Of a DNA stretch of 64,000 nucleotides, positions 45,165 to 54,739 are shown piece after piece. The DNA comes from Paraburkholderia piptadeniae (GTDB lineage Bacteria > Pseudomonadota > Gammaproteobacteria > Burkholderiales > Burkholderiaceae). The translations under genes and the position numbers were made by a program. The stretch's first letter is position 1, and every line of letters starts with the position of its first letter. The notes beneath the pieces are model-generated. The model was not told the DNA's origin. It made no database searches and worked only from the letters and a program-made list of their open reading frames with translations. Where the stretch lies: NCBI RefSeq assembly GCF_900007165.1, contig NZ_CYGY02000056.1, forward strand, positions 62,001-126,000, read 5' to 3'.

Positions 45165-46631
45165 TCAAAGCATTTCGACTGCTTCGAGGTTCGCGCCGGA
45201 AAAAAACCGGCTCAACTCGCGGGTCAGCTCGTTGAGAATGGCCATCTCGGGTTGCGTGATCTTGTGCAAGGGCTGCGTCTGGGTCCAGTCGCCGTAAAGA
45301 AGCGCGACCGTCGTGTCCTTCGCCTTCACGGGCAGCAGCACGAACGCCCGGGCATCGGCGAGATGCGCCTTGAACCAGTCCGGCAAGCGTGCCTCCATCC
45401 GCGGTTCGCGCGCGTTTTCGATGAAGATGCCCACCGGATTCGCGATCGCAAGATGGAACACGTCGGGCTGGAACCCTGCGCCGAAGTTCAGCGTCGGCAG
45501 CATGCGCTCCATGTCGTGCCCGAAGCCGATGCGCGCGTGATACCGTGCGTCGGCCTGGCGCACGAACACGAGCGTGCGCGACAGCGAGAGTCCCGCCAGA
45601 ACCGCTTCGGAAGCGAGCGTCAGCACGGGCGCGAGCGTCTTGCTGGACGGCAGCGCGCGCAGGTCTTCGAGACCCGCGCTCAGGCGCGCATGCGCGGACT
45701 TGCCGGTGCTCACGATCGCATCGGCGTGCGCGCGCAACTCGGCGATTTCCTGCATCAGGCCTTCGCTGCTCTCTTCGTCGATCAACGCGGCGCTGAGCGC
45801 TTCGAGCCTCGACGCATCGACCTTCAGCTCGTCGCTATAGCGGACGGCAAGCTCGGTGAGCAAGGCTTCCAGGCCGTCGCCCGCCTCGTGGGCCGCAAGC
45901 GCGTTGGCCGCTTCCGTCGAATAGCTGTTGATGGCCCGCAGCCAGCGCACATGGTCCGACGCAGGCTCGTCGGACGGCGCGCCGAGCGACTGCATGCCAG
46001 CGAAAATCGTTTCCGGCAGCCGCCAGCGGCGCGCGGCCTCGGCGCCGATGTCCTCGAAGCTCACGCCCAGTTGGCGCACGCACGCTTCGCTGTCGTCGAT
46101 CCGTTCGCTCTCGGCCGTGCGGCGCAGTTGCTCCCACTTGCCCTCCAGATAGAACGCGACCAGCAGCCTGCCGATCTGCCGCATCAGCGTGCAGACGACG
46201 GCCTCTTCGGCGATGCGCAGATCGACGCCCTCCGTGATGCACCGCGCGACCGTTCCGCACAGCAGCGCGCGGTTGAGTTCGAGCTTCGCGTCGATCCGGT
46301 GCGGCACGCTCTGGTGAAAGTGATCGACGATCTTCATCCCGACGACGAGATGCCCGACGGTATCCATGCCGAGCACCATCAGCGCGCGGGTCACGGTCGT
46401 GATGTTGCCGCCGAACGCCACATACATCGCCGAATTGGCGAGCCGCAGCACCTTTTGCGTGAGACCGACGTCCGAGAGCACGACTTGCACGAGCGACGTG
46501 AAGTCGAGGTCGTCGTCGCTCATCGCCGAAACGGTCGAGCGCAGCGCCTGCGAGAGCAGCGGGAAATCGCCGCGCTCGCTCATGCGGACCCACAATTTTT
46601 CGAGCAATTCGGATTTGACGACAGCGGACAT
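45165..46631 (-). CDS. HDOD-domain signalling protein
   Basis: The 488-residue protein has an N-terminal HDOD domain (FPLLSQALRSTVSAMSDDDL, VVLSDVGLTQKVLRLANSAM, ALMVLGMDTVGHLVVGMKIV, CTLMRQIGRLLVAFYLEGKW), a linker helix, and a C-terminal region of GAF-like character ending ELTRELSRFFSGANLEAVEML. HDOD domains lack HD catalytic residues and act in signalling, for example with cyclic di-GMP or flagellar control. It stands alone, convergent with the HAD gene. The N-terminal motif set is complete. Confidence 0.85.
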   Translation of the reverse strand: MSAVVKSELLEKLWVRMSERGDFPLLSQALRSTVSAMSDDDLDFTSLVQVVLSDVGLTQKVLRLANSAMYVAFGGNITTVTRALMVLGMDTVGHLVVGMKIVDHFHQSVPHRIDAKLELNRALLCGTVARCITEGVDLRIAEEAVVCTLMRQIGRLLVAFYLEGKWEQLRRTAESERIDDSEACVRQLGVSFEDIGAEAARRWRLPETIFAGMQSLGAPSDEPASDHVRWLRAINSYSTEAANALAAHEAGDGLEALLTELAVRYSDELKVDASRLEALSAALIDEESSEGLMQEIAELRAHADAIVSTGKSAHARLSAGLEDLRALPSSKTLAPVLTLASEAVLAGLSLSRTLVFVRQADARYHARIGFGHDMERMLPTLNFGAGFQPDVFHLAIANPVGIFIENAREPRMEARLPDWFKAHLADARAFVLLPVKAKDTTVALLYGDWTQTQPLHKITQPEMAILNELTRELSRFFSGANLEAVEML

Positions 46632-46999
46632 CGGATGGAAGCTGGAAATCGGATACGTTGAAGACGGCAGCGGCAGGCGTGATTAAAACACAACCCGCCG
46701 TCCGTCATCGCGCCGCGTGGACGCGAAACGCCGCAAGTTGCCGATTTGTGATGCGATTTCGCATCATTTGACAGTTGCTCGCACGCTCTTCCCGAGCGTG
46801 GCAACGGAATCAGGCGATAGGCTCGACGTGCCAGTCGGGTGGCCGATGCGCCCGCATGATGAGCGGTGACGCGCTCGTGCCGCCTCGTGGCGACGCGGCG
46901 AAACGAGGCGTGATGAGATTGAAAGGTGCCGGCGCGCCGGGGCGGCAACCGCTGCGGTTCATGTGGCGCGGTAGATCGCGCGCAGCGAAGAAGATGCGC
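46632..46999. other. Intergenic region
   Basis: About 370 nt lie upstream of the HDOD gene and downstream of the small 93-residue gene. Apart from the expected HDOD promoter I see nothing; frames such as 46810-47250 (-) have no binding site or family. Confidence 0.5.
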
Positions 47000-47281
47000 T
47001 CAGGCGGCCGTCTGGCGCGACCGGTACAGCATTTCGCGCTCCAGCAGATCCAGCAAGCCGATGATCCGCTGCCGTTGCGTCGCCACCAGATCGTGCGTCT
47101 GCGGCAGCGCGCGCAGGCGCTTGCCCCAGTATTCGTAGTCGAGCCGGGACGTGTCATCCTCTGCCGTGCGGCGAACGACGTACTGCACCATCCGTTCGAG
47201 ATGATCCAGTTCCGCGTCCGCCAGGCTGGCCGACTTTCGTGTCGCGACATCTGTCGCGGCTTGCGCTTTCGTGACCGTCAT
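47000..47281 (-). CDS. Hypothetical protein, 93 residues
   Basis: I do not recognise a family. The protein starts MTVTKAQAATDVATRKSASL and is predicted all-helical, with a charged stretch ELDHLERMVQYVVRRTAEDD and LLDLLEREMLYRSRQTAA at the end. GGGGGC lies before the ATG at 47281; longer in-frame starts lie in a GC-rich stretch without a binding site. No signal or membrane segment is seen. Confidence 0.5.
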   Translation of the reverse strand: MTVTKAQAATDVATRKSASLADAELDHLERMVQYVVRRTAEDDTSRLDYEYWGKRLRALPQTHDLVATQRQRIIGLLDLLEREMLYRSRQTAA

Positions 47282-47548
47282 AGAGCCCCCGCTCATCACC
47301 CTGTATGCCGTCAGACGGGCCGCGCTCGGCTGTCCTCGGCGACAGCGGGGCTGCGCAGCCGCGCCCACGATGCCTCGTTAGAACACAAGGCAACGCCGCA
47401 CGACCCGTCCGGCCTTTTTTTCTTTCAACGATAGCGCGACTTTTAAGAATGGCTTTACCATGCGTCTCAGTTCTCCGCAGCATCCACAGAAATTCCGGCG
47501 GCTCGTCGCAAGCACCGGATTGCAACGCAGCATCCGACGCACCGAACC

Positions 47549-48577
47549 ATGACCCAGCGCCCCGATCCGCACCGGCCGCCGCCCGAGGCCGAACCGCATG
47601 CTTCGCTGCTGATCGACCGCTTCAGCACGCGCGCGCTCGCGCCCGACCAGCAGGTGCTGGCCTGGCGCACGCGGGTCGGACACGTGGTCGACGTGCCGCC
47701 TTCGCGGCAACAGATGATGCAAGGGTTCGGCGCGCACATCGACCGCTACAGAGTCGGCGGCGCCCTCTTCACCGATTCGCAAACCGACGCGATGGTGCTC
47801 GAACGCTCGATCGCGCGCGTCTCCACGGACACGCGCCGCGATTACGCGTTTCATCTGTACCTGGAAGGCGAGACGGGCCGCATCTCGGGCATGCACCGCA
47901 AACGAAGCGAGGCCGAGTCGGTGCATGGCATCGTGGCGATGGACCTGAATCAGCCGTTTCGCGTCGAACGCCCCGCGTGCCGCGTGCTGACGCTGTTCGT
48001 GCCACAGCACGCGATCGGCGCGGGCCTGTCGGACGGCGAGTCGATCCACGGCCGGACCTTGCCGTTCGGCGCGCCGCTTGCCCGCGCGGCGCGCGATCAT
48101 CTCGCCTGCGTCGCGGCGACGATTCGTGACGCGGAGCCCGAAGAAGCAGCGCACGCGCTCGAAACGGGCGCCCAGTTGCTGATCGCCGCGTTCCGCCAGC
48201 AGGCGACGCTGACGGGCGCTGGACGCGCCGCGCTGCAGGCCGCCGTGCTCGCGCGTGTGCGGCGCTTCGTCGACGCGAATCTTCATCGCCCCGACCTGTC
48301 GCCTGCGAACGTCGTGCAGACGCTGCAACTCAAGCGCGCGACGATCTATCGCTGGTTCGAGCACGAAGGCGGGCTGGGCGCGTACATACGCAACCAGAGG
48401 CTGCGCGAAGCCGCCAACGAGCTCGTGCGCTTCCCGCAGCTTCAGGTGATCGACATCGCGTATGGGCTCGGCTTCAACAGCGCGTCCGACTTCACGCGCG
48501 CGTTTCGCCGCGCATTCGACATGAGCCCGCAGGACTTGCGCGCCCGCGCGCGATCGCTGCAACGTGCGCGCGAGTGA
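47549..48577 (+). CDS. AraC-family regulator
   Basis: The 342-residue protein has an N-terminal AraC_binding_2-like domain (VVDVPPSRQQMMQGFGAHID, DYAFHLYLEGETGR) and a C-terminal AraC domain (ARVRRFVDANLHRPDLSPAN, TLQLKRATIYRWFEHEGGLG, VIDIAYGLGFNSASDFTRAF). The residues RAFDMSPQDLRARAR end the second helix-turn-helix. It is convergent with the MFS transporter gene. The regulon is unknown. Confidence 0.85.
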   Translation: MTQRPDPHRPPPEAEPHASLLIDRFSTRALAPDQQVLAWRTRVGHVVDVPPSRQQMMQGFGAHIDRYRVGGALFTDSQTDAMVLERSIARVSTDTRRDYAFHLYLEGETGRISGMHRKRSEAESVHGIVAMDLNQPFRVERPACRVLTLFVPQHAIGAGLSDGESIHGRTLPFGAPLARAARDHLACVAATIRDAEPEEAAHALETGAQLLIAAFRQQATLTGAGRAALQAAVLARVRRFVDANLHRPDLSPANVVQTLQLKRATIYRWFEHEGGLGAYIRNQRLREAANELVRFPQLQVIDIAYGLGFNSASDFTRAFRRAFDMSPQDLRARARSLQRARE

Positions 48578-48601
48578 GCGGCGCGCGTGGCGGGGCTGCC
48601 G

Positions 48602-49891
48602 TCATCGCCGTATCGGAGCAGCTTGCGCGTGCTCGGGAAAGCGCGTCAGCCCGGCTAGCGAGAGCGTCATCGCCGCGATCAGATACCACGCGGGCACCAT
48701 CGGGTTGCCCGTCGCGTCGATGAGCCACGTGACGATCAACGGCGAGAAGCCGCCGAACACCACCACGCCCATGCTGTAGATCACAGCCAGTCCCGCTGCG
48801 CGGCGATGGCGCGGAAAGGCCTCCATCATCAGAACGGAGCCGGCGCCCGCGTTGTTCAGCGCGAACGCGACGAAGGCCGTGATGATGAGCAACGCGGCGA
48901 TATCGCTTGCACCGTCGAGCAGCGCCCGAAACACGGGCCATGCCGCCGCGATCGACACCGCGAGCGTCACGTATTGCAGCGTCTTGCGGCTCGCGAGCCG
49001 GTCGGCCATGCGCGCGACGAGCGGCGTGACGACGAGAATCACGAGTCCGGAGATGCAGCCCGTCAGCAGGCTGATCGCGGCGGGCCGATGCAGCGTGCGC
49101 ACGAGATACGACGGCATGTAGAACACGGTCACGTAGATGCTGACCGTGGGCGCGGCCATCATCAGGACGCCCCAGAAGAGCGGCCGCGCGTGCTCGGTGA
49201 AGAGGCGCGCCGACAGTCGCTCGCGCGCGGCCGGCGTCTCGACGGCAGCCATCCGGCGGCGCAGATACCAGCCGACGGGCCCGATGAAGCCGCCCAGCAC
49301 GAACGGGATGCGCCATCCCCAGGCCTGCATCGCCTCGTGCGACAGCAGCGCCGTGGTGCTCGCGCCGATCAGCGCCGCCGCGAATGCCGCCGCGCCCTGG
49401 CTCGCGCCGCGCCAGCTCACCATGAAGCAGCGATGCCGATAGGCCACCGACTCCATCAGCGACGCCGATGCCGGTCCGATTTCGCCGCCCGCGGCGAGCC
49501 CCTGCATCAGCCGCGCGGCGACAATCAGCACAGTCGATACAGGGCCGATGGTTGCGTATGTCGGCAGACAGGCGATCATCCACGTGCCGACGGTCATCAA
49601 CGTCAGCGACACGATCATGCCGGCGCGGCGGCCGCGGTTATCGGCGATATGGCCGATCATCAGCGCGCCGAGCGGACGCATGACGAAGCCCGCGCCGAAC
49701 GTCGCGAGCGACAACAGAAAGGATGACGCGGGGTTCGCCGATGGAAAGAACAGACTGCCGATCAACGCGGCCGAGAAGCTGTAGACCGTGAAGTCGTAGG
49801 CGACGAAGCCGTTGCCGATCACGATGGCGGCGATGGTCCGTGGGTCGATGCGAGCGGCCTGGCGAGCCGGCTGTTCTTCGGGGCGAGGCAT
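48602..49891 (-). CDS. MFS metabolite:proton symporter
   Basis: The 429-residue protein has twelve membrane segments and MFS sugar/metabolite symporter marks: YDFTVYSFSAALIGSLFFPS, GHIADNRGRRAGM (the loop 2-3 motif), ARLMQGLAAGGEIGPAS, WGWRIPFVLGGFIGPVGWY and RMADRLASRKTLQYV. It resembles ProP/citrate-type symporters. The likely substrate is an organic acid or osmolyte. The GTG/ATG start at 49891 has weak upstream sequence. It is convergent with the AraC gene. Confidence 0.87.
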   Translation of the reverse strand: MPRPEEQPARQAARIDPRTIAAIVIGNGFVAYDFTVYSFSAALIGSLFFPSANPASSFLLSLATFGAGFVMRPLGALMIGHIADNRGRRAGMIVSLTLMTVGTWMIACLPTYATIGPVSTVLIVAARLMQGLAAGGEIGPASASLMESVAYRHRCFMVSWRGASQGAAAFAAALIGASTTALLSHEAMQAWGWRIPFVLGGFIGPVGWYLRRRMAAVETPAARERLSARLFTEHARPLFWGVLMMAAPTVSIYVTVFYMPSYLVRTLHRPAAISLLTGCISGLVILVVTPLVARMADRLASRKTLQYVTLAVSIAAAWPVFRALLDGASDIAALLIITAFVAFALNNAGAGSVLMMEAFPRHRRAAGLAVIYSMGVVVFGGFSPLIVTWLIDATGNPMVPAWYLIAAMTLSLAGLTRFPEHAQAAPIRR

Positions 49892-50052
49892 GGGTGGAGT
49901 CGCAGATGCTGGGAACGCGTGACTGCGTTAACGGCTGCAATGCGCAGGACTTTAGCAGCCGCGGTGATGTCTGCGATGGATTGCCCACTTGATGCCTGCG
50001 CGCCGATTGTTATGCGTGCGGTGGGGAAGGCAGCGGGTTTGTGGACAGGAGT

Positions 50053-50086
50053 CGAAAAAGCCCGCCTGCAGTTCTGAAGGCGGGCT
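50053..50086 (-). terminator. Rho-independent terminator of the YVTN-repeat gene
   Basis: A 9-bp perfect stem (AGCCCGCCT/AGGCGGGCT, 10-nt loop) is followed on the minus strand by TTTTTCG, about 45 nt after the stop codon. Confidence 0.85.
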
Positions 50087-50131
50087 AAATCAAACTGCGG
50101 CGGTACTCAATTCACCGATACATCCGTCACG

Positions 50132-51253
50132 TCACCTCGACTCAATCGACCCCTGACTCGGCGGCGAGGTCACAATACCCCACGCCAGCGGCAAATCGCC
50201 GATCTGGCTGAGCGTCTGATAATTGTTCTTCGCATCGAGCACATAAACGGCATTCGAGCGCCCGCACGCCATCAGCACCTTGGAGCCATCCGGCGTGAAC
50301 GTGAAGTGCCAGCAGCGCTGGCCAACGGGCGCGTCCGTCACGTGCTCGTAGGTCTTCGCATCGAACACCTGCAAGGTCTTGTCGCGCGCGGCGGCGATCA
50401 GCAGATGCTTGCCGGAAGGATCGAATGCGACGCCGTAGGGTCCGAGCTTCGTATCGACTGTTTTCACGGTCTTCAGAGTCGCTGCATCGAGCACGACGAA
50501 CTTGCTGGTGTTCTCCAGCGTGACGACGTAGTGCTTGCCATCCGGCGTCGACTTGATGCCGCGCGGCCGCGAGCCCTTGTCCAGCTTCGCGGTGCGCACG
50601 GGCGCGCCGCTGCCCGTCCGGTACACCGACACCGTATCGTCGCCCTCGTTGGTGACGAGCAGTTCGCGCCCGTCCGGCGAGAACTCGACACCTTCCGTTT
50701 CGTGCCCGCTCTTCACCGAGCGGATCACCTTCATCATCTTCAGATCGACGATCGCGACTTCGGCGGGCGGGCTGTTCGCGTCGTCATCGTCGTCGTGGCC
50801 TTTGCCCGCCTGGCCTTCAGGTTTGCCCTCAGGCTTACCTTCGGGTTTGCCCTCTGGCTTGCCGGCGCCCTGCGCCTGCGGCGGCGCTCCACTATCTCCT
50901 GGCTCGTACGTCACGTAGGCGTACCCGCGACGCACGCGCACGAACTCAGGGTTCTTGCCGATCTTCACTCGCGCGACGATCTTGTCCGTCGACGTATCGA
51001 TCACCGACAGGTCACCCGTCTTGTTTGCCACCAGCAGCCGGCGGCCATCCGCCGTGAGGCTCAGCCCGCGCGGACCGTCGCTGCCCAGGCCGATCGTTTT
51101 GGTCAGCGTCATCTGATCGAGGTCGATCACGCCGACGCCGTTGGTCTCGCTCGTCACATACGCGGTAGCCGCGAACGCATGACCGGCACTCACGCCGAAC
51201 AATACGGCGAGCGCGACGGATGCCGCCATGCGTGTACGTCTTGTGCAATGCAT
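50132..51253 (-). CDS. Periplasmic YVTN-type beta-propeller protein with KPEG tandem repeat
   Basis: The 373-residue protein has a signal peptide (cleavage near AFA-ATA at about residue 29) and seven propeller repeats of the YVTN/YncE type (TAYVTSETNGVGVIDL, GPRGLSLTADGRRLLVANK, TEGVEFSPDGRELLVTNEG, GPYGVAFDPSGKHLLIAAA). Between repeats 2 and 3 an acidic and Pro/Glu/Lys-rich insert holds four copies of KPEG and a run of Asp. The family resembles the beta-propeller proteins linked to PQQ-dependent alcohol catabolism (a TIGR03866-like role is my inference). The ATG at 51253 has GCAGGAGA upstream. A terminator follows the gene. Confidence 0.82.
   Translation of the reverse strand: MHCTRRTRMAASVALAVLFGVSAGHAFAATAYVTSETNGVGVIDLDQMTLTKTIGLGSDGPRGLSLTADGRRLLVANKTGDLSVIDTSTDKIVARVKIGKNPEFVRVRRGYAYVTYEPGDSGAPPQAQGAGKPEGKPEGKPEGKPEGQAGKGHDDDDDANSPPAEVAIVDLKMMKVIRSVKSGHETEGVEFSPDGRELLVTNEGDDTVSVYRTGSGAPVRTAKLDKGSRPRGIKSTPDGKHYVVTLENTSKFVVLDAATLKTVKTVDTKLGPYGVAFDPSGKHLLIAAARDKTLQVFDAKTYEHVTDAPVGQRCWHFTFTPDGSKVLMACGRSNAVYVLDAKNNYQTLSQIGDLPLAWGIVTSPPSQGSIESR
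50814..50861. repeat. Four 12-bp tandem repeats inside the beta-propeller gene
   Basis: Consecutive units are CCTTCAGGTTTG, CCCTCAGGCTTA, CCTTCGGGTTTG and CCCTCTGGCTTG; each encodes Lys-Pro-Glu-Gly on the minus strand. Copy number may vary between strains. Confidence 0.85.
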
Positions 51254-51419
51254 CGATGTCTCCTGCGGTTGGTTGTTCGACTGGCCCGGCCGGATCATCC
51301 AGACCATCTGCGTTTTGCCGCAAGGGCGAATTCACCCACGCTCAAATTAGCGCATCGCGCGGCCGGATGACAGCGCGAGCGCCCGGGAGTTTTTCCCGAA
51401 ATCGATGTGCGTGCGATGT

Positions 51420-51992
51420 TCAATGCGCCGCGTCCGGATCGGCGGCGAGCAGACCGACGAGGGCATCCGCGCCGCGCCGCCAGGACTGATCGGTATTGCC
51501 GCGCATGTCGACCGAGCGTTGAAACAGGACCTGTCCGCTCGCCGTGTCTTCGATGCGCAAGTTGATGTTGAGAATCAGATTGCTGACCTTCTGCACCCAG
51601 CACACGCCGACGCGCTGAACGCCCAGCCGCCGGCCGATCTCCAGTTCGCAGCCGTTGCACGCATTGAGATCCTGCGCCGCCTTGAATCCGTCGATCAGCG
51701 ATGCAGCAGGCCGATTGTCGGCGACCTTATAGAGCCCGCGCCCGTCCACCTGCGAGCGCAACCGTTCGCTGATCATCGCGGCGCGCGCCTGTTCCGCTTG
51801 CGCGGCGGCCGACTCGCTGTATTGCGCGTTGTCGTCGATCACCGCGCAGTCGAGCAATGCGGCTGTGCGGGGCGCGGCGAACACTGTCACCGAAACGGTA
51901 CACAGTGCGGCGCCGGCAGCGAGCGCGTGGAGCACGGCGCGCAATATCCGTCGCCAGCCGATGCGTGAAAAGAGGGAGTCGCGAACGGTCAA
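51420..51992 (-). CDS. Secreted DUF3280/DUF2380-like protein
   Basis: The 190-residue protein has a signal peptide or anchor (LRAVLHALAAGAALCTVSVT, likely cleavage near VFA-APR), then LLDCAVIDDNAQYSESAA, a CNGCELEIGRRLGVQRVGVC segment with three Cys, and VQKVSNLILNINLRIEDTAS with RGNTDQSWRRGADAL. I recognise this as the small secreted family often found with PQQ alcohol catabolism genes. The function is unknown. The start is a TTG at 51992 with GGAGG 10 nt upstream. The beta-propeller gene follows 166 nt downstream on the same strand. Confidence 0.75.
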   Translation of the reverse strand: MTVRDSLFSRIGWRRILRAVLHALAAGAALCTVSVTVFAAPRTAALLDCAVIDDNAQYSESAAAQAEQARAAMISERLRSQVDGRGLYKVADNRPAASLIDGFKAAQDLNACNGCELEIGRRLGVQRVGVCWVQKVSNLILNINLRIEDTASGQVLFQRSVDMRGNTDQSWRRGADALVGLLAADPDAAH

Positions 51993-52168
51993 CGCAGAGA
52001 ATCCTCCACGATAGGGGCGTCATGTGGAAGCGCGCGAGAACGTGCGCGCGGCAGTGCCCGCCTGGGCCGAGCGACGAGGGTGAAGCAGATAACGGGCCTG
52101 AATGCGGGGCCCGGATGCGGGACTTGTGATTACCGCGGTGCCTACTGCGCGAGATGCGCCGCCCGCGC

Positions 52169-52342
52169 CTACGCTTCCACGGCAGAATGCAACGCGGCCT
52201 GCGCGGCCGCTTCGGCGGCGAGCGCCTTGCCGACCTCGTCGGCGAATCGCTGCAAGGAGGAAAGCGGCCCGCACACGCTGTGATAAGACTGGCTGCCGAT
52301 CTGCGCGTCGAGCAGCACCTGCATGCCGGACTTCTTTGCCAT
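52169..52342 (-). CDS. Small hypothetical protein, 57 residues
   Basis: The protein starts MAKKSGMQVLLDAQIGSQSY, continues SVCGPLSSLQRFADEVGKAL and ends in an Ala-rich helix. It looks like a short conserved Burkholderia hypothetical protein, but I cannot name it. The start at 52342 has only weak upstream sequence, and a longer frame begins at 52423. No membrane segment is seen. Confidence 0.45.
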   Translation of the reverse strand: MAKKSGMQVLLDAQIGSQSYHSVCGPLSSLQRFADEVGKALAAEAAAQAALHSAVEA

Positions 52343-52478
52343 TTCGATCAGATCCACACTGCCCCCTTGCCGATTACAAACTGGACGCGATGATCCAGCG
52401 TAACCGGTCAATTCGACCGTCATTCGGTCGAACAGAGGCCAATGACGAGATCAATTTACCTGTTCAGCGCGGCACATC

Positions 52479-53945
52479 TCACGGCGACTTGAGCGGCGCG
52501 GAGGCGGACGCGATGGTCCGCGAAGGCACCGGCGCTTCCTTCTCGACGACATCGGTTTTCGGAGAACGCGCCCTGTCGACGCTCCTGATCGAAAAGCCAA
52601 ACGTGTTCACGCCGTCGAGGCAATGCGCGAAGACGAACCCGCCATGCATTTCGGCGACAGCCTTGACGATCGCAAGCCCCAGCCCGTGATTCTCGCGGCT
52701 GTTCGTGCGCGAAAGCTCTGCGCGATAAAAACGGTCGAATACGTGATCGAGCACGTCGGGCGAAATCGGCTCGCCCGGATTGGCGACGGCGATCCACACG
52801 CGGCCCGCTTCGCGCGAAATCGTGACCGCGATCGACGATCCCGGCGTGGAATGATGAATCGCGTTGATCAGCAGATTCGCGCAAGCCCGCCCGAACAGCG
52901 AGCGGTTCACGCGTGCAACGGCATCGCCGTGCAGTTCGGCCTGCACCTGCGCCTCCTCCATCGGCATTTCGAGGAACTCGACGGTGCGCGCAATTTCCGC
53001 CGCGAGCGACACCTCGACCAGTTCCGTGGCCCGCTCGCCCTGATCGGCGCGCGCGAGAAACAGCATGTCGTTGATGATGCCGCGCATCCGCTCGAACTCT
53101 TCGAGATTCGATTGCAGCGTGCGGCGCAGATCGTCGACGGAACGGTTGCGCGTCAACGCGACCTGCGTCTGTCCGATCAGGATCGTCACCGGCGTGCGCA
53201 GTTCGTGCGCGACGTCCGCGTTGAACGATTCGAGCCGCACGTATGCCTCATCGAGCCGTTCGAGCGCGCCATTGAACGAATGCGCGAGATCGTTCAGCTC
53301 GTACGGCAACTCGGCCGTGCGCAGACGTTGCGAGCGATTATCGGCGCTCACCTCCGACGCATCGACGGTCAGCCGGCGCAACGGCGCGAGGCCGATCCGC
53401 GTGACCCAATAGCTCAACAGCGAAGCGCCGATCGCGCCCAATGCGGACAGCGCCGCGAGCGCCAGCCCGAACTCGCGCAACGCCTGCTCGGTGGGCGCGT
53501 AGCTGGTCGCCACCTGCAACTGCACCTGCGGACGCTCGCCGTTTGGCACGAGCGTCAGCGTGCGGGTCAGCAGGTCGTGGCCGGTGCCGTTGTCGGCGAC
53601 GCGCGCATAGCCGCCCGGCCATTGCGCGACGACCCTGCCCCTCACGGGATGTCCATAATTGAAAAGCGGCGCGGCGCTCGATATCGAATAGACGCTCGTG
53701 CCGTCGCGCGGCGTCATGTCCGTGAGCTTTTCCTGCGCGAAGCGCCACTTGTCGCGATTGATCGCGTGATGCACGATGATCCGCGCGACCTCGGTGCGGC
53801 CGTCGAGCGACTCGCGCAGCCGCTGCTCCAGTTGCGAGCGGAGCACGAGAAAGAGCCCCGTGTCGACCAGCGTGAAAACGGTCAGAGCGACGAGCGCGAA
53901 CAGCAACGCAAGACGCCGCCCAATCGAGCGATTCGGGCCAATCAT
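52479..53945 (-). CDS. Sensor histidine kinase, CusS/heavy-metal type
   Basis: The 488-residue protein has an N-terminal membrane helix (LALLFALVALTVFTLVDTGL), a periplasmic domain, a second helix (LALAALSALGAIGASLLSYW), a HAMP segment and the kinase core: H-box FNADVAHELRTPVTILIG, N-box ANLLINAIHHSTPG and G-boxes VFDRFYRAELSRT and HGLGLAIVKAVAEMHGG. The layout is that of metal- or drug-responsive CusS-like kinases. Its start overlaps the regulator stop by 4 nt. It probably senses a signal that calls for the RND pump encoded just upstream. Confidence 0.88.
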   Translation of the reverse strand: MIGPNRSIGRRLALLFALVALTVFTLVDTGLFLVLRSQLEQRLRESLDGRTEVARIIVHHAINRDKWRFAQEKLTDMTPRDGTSVYSISSAAPLFNYGHPVRGRVVAQWPGGYARVADNGTGHDLLTRTLTLVPNGERPQVQLQVATSYAPTEQALREFGLALAALSALGAIGASLLSYWVTRIGLAPLRRLTVDASEVSADNRSQRLRTAELPYELNDLAHSFNGALERLDEAYVRLESFNADVAHELRTPVTILIGQTQVALTRNRSVDDLRRTLQSNLEEFERMRGIINDMLFLARADQGERATELVEVSLAAEIARTVEFLEMPMEEAQVQAELHGDAVARVNRSLFGRACANLLINAIHHSTPGSSIAVTISREAGRVWIAVANPGEPISPDVLDHVFDRFYRAELSRTNSRENHGLGLAIVKAVAEMHGGFVFAHCLDGVNTFGFSIRSVDRARSPKTDVVEKEAPVPSRTIASASAPLKSP

Positions 53946-54628
53946 GATGCCTCTGCTTCCTCGCGTACTTCGAGCACATAGCCCATGCCGCGCATCGTGT
54001 GCAGCAGCTTGGTGGGAAACGGGCCGTCGAGTTTCGCGCGCAGCCGCTTGATGGCCGTCTCGACGACGTTCGTGTGACTGTCGAAATTCACGTCCCAGAC
54101 CAGTTCGGTGATCATCGCTTTCGACAGGATATCGCCTTGCCGCCGCGCGAGCACGCTAAGCAACTGGAACTCTTTCGCGGTCAGATCGAGCCGCACGCCG
54201 CCGCGCGTCGCGCGCCGGCCGATCAAATCGACATACAGATCGCCGACGCAGATCAGCGTCGACTCCTGCACGCGCGTGCGCCGCGCGAGCGCATGCAGAC
54301 GTTCGACCAGTTCGAGAAACGAAAAGGGCTTCGTCAGATAGTCGTCGGCGCCTTCGCGCAAACCGCGCACGCGGTCGTTCACGTGATCGCGCGCGGTCAG
54401 CATGATGACGGGCGTGGACTTGCGCATGCGCAACGCTTTCAGCACGCTGATGCCGTCGCGCTTGGGCAGCATCACGTCGAGCACGATGATGTCGTAGTCG
54501 AACTCGGATGCGAGATGCAGGCCCTCTTCGCCGTCGAGCGCGACGTCGACCACCCAGCCCTGTTCGGTGAGGCCGCGACGCAGATAATCGACGACCTTGA
54601 ATTCATCCTCCACGATGAGCAGCTTCAT
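53942..54628 (-). CDS. OmpR-family response regulator, CusR-like
   Basis: The 228-residue protein has a receiver domain (LLIVEDEFKVVDYLRRGLTE, phosphoacceptor Asp in DIIVLDVMLPKRDG, Lys in DDYLTKPFSFLEL) and a winged-helix output domain (LTAKEFQLLSVLARRQGDIL, SHTNVVETAIKRLRAKLDG, HTMRGMGYVLE). It lies about 110 nt downstream of the outer-membrane factor gene and is coupled to the kinase gene. It likely controls the pump operon upstream. No binding site was identified. Confidence 0.9.
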   Translation of the reverse strand: MKLLIVEDEFKVVDYLRRGLTEQGWVVDVALDGEEGLHLASEFDYDIIVLDVMLPKRDGISVLKALRMRKSTPVIMLTARDHVNDRVRGLREGADDYLTKPFSFLELVERLHALARRTRVQESTLICVGDLYVDLIGRRATRGGVRLDLTAKEFQLLSVLARRQGDILSKAMITELVWDVNFDSHTNVVETAIKRLRAKLDGPFPTKLLHTMRGMGYVLEVREEAEAS

Positions 54629-54739
54629 GGGCGCTCCCCTCTCTTCTCCCGATCATTATAAGTAGGCTTTCCAAACGTGTTCAGCCCGGTCTCCACCCTT
54701 CATACGGCATGGACTCTGCCAATGCGCATCACCTTCGCG

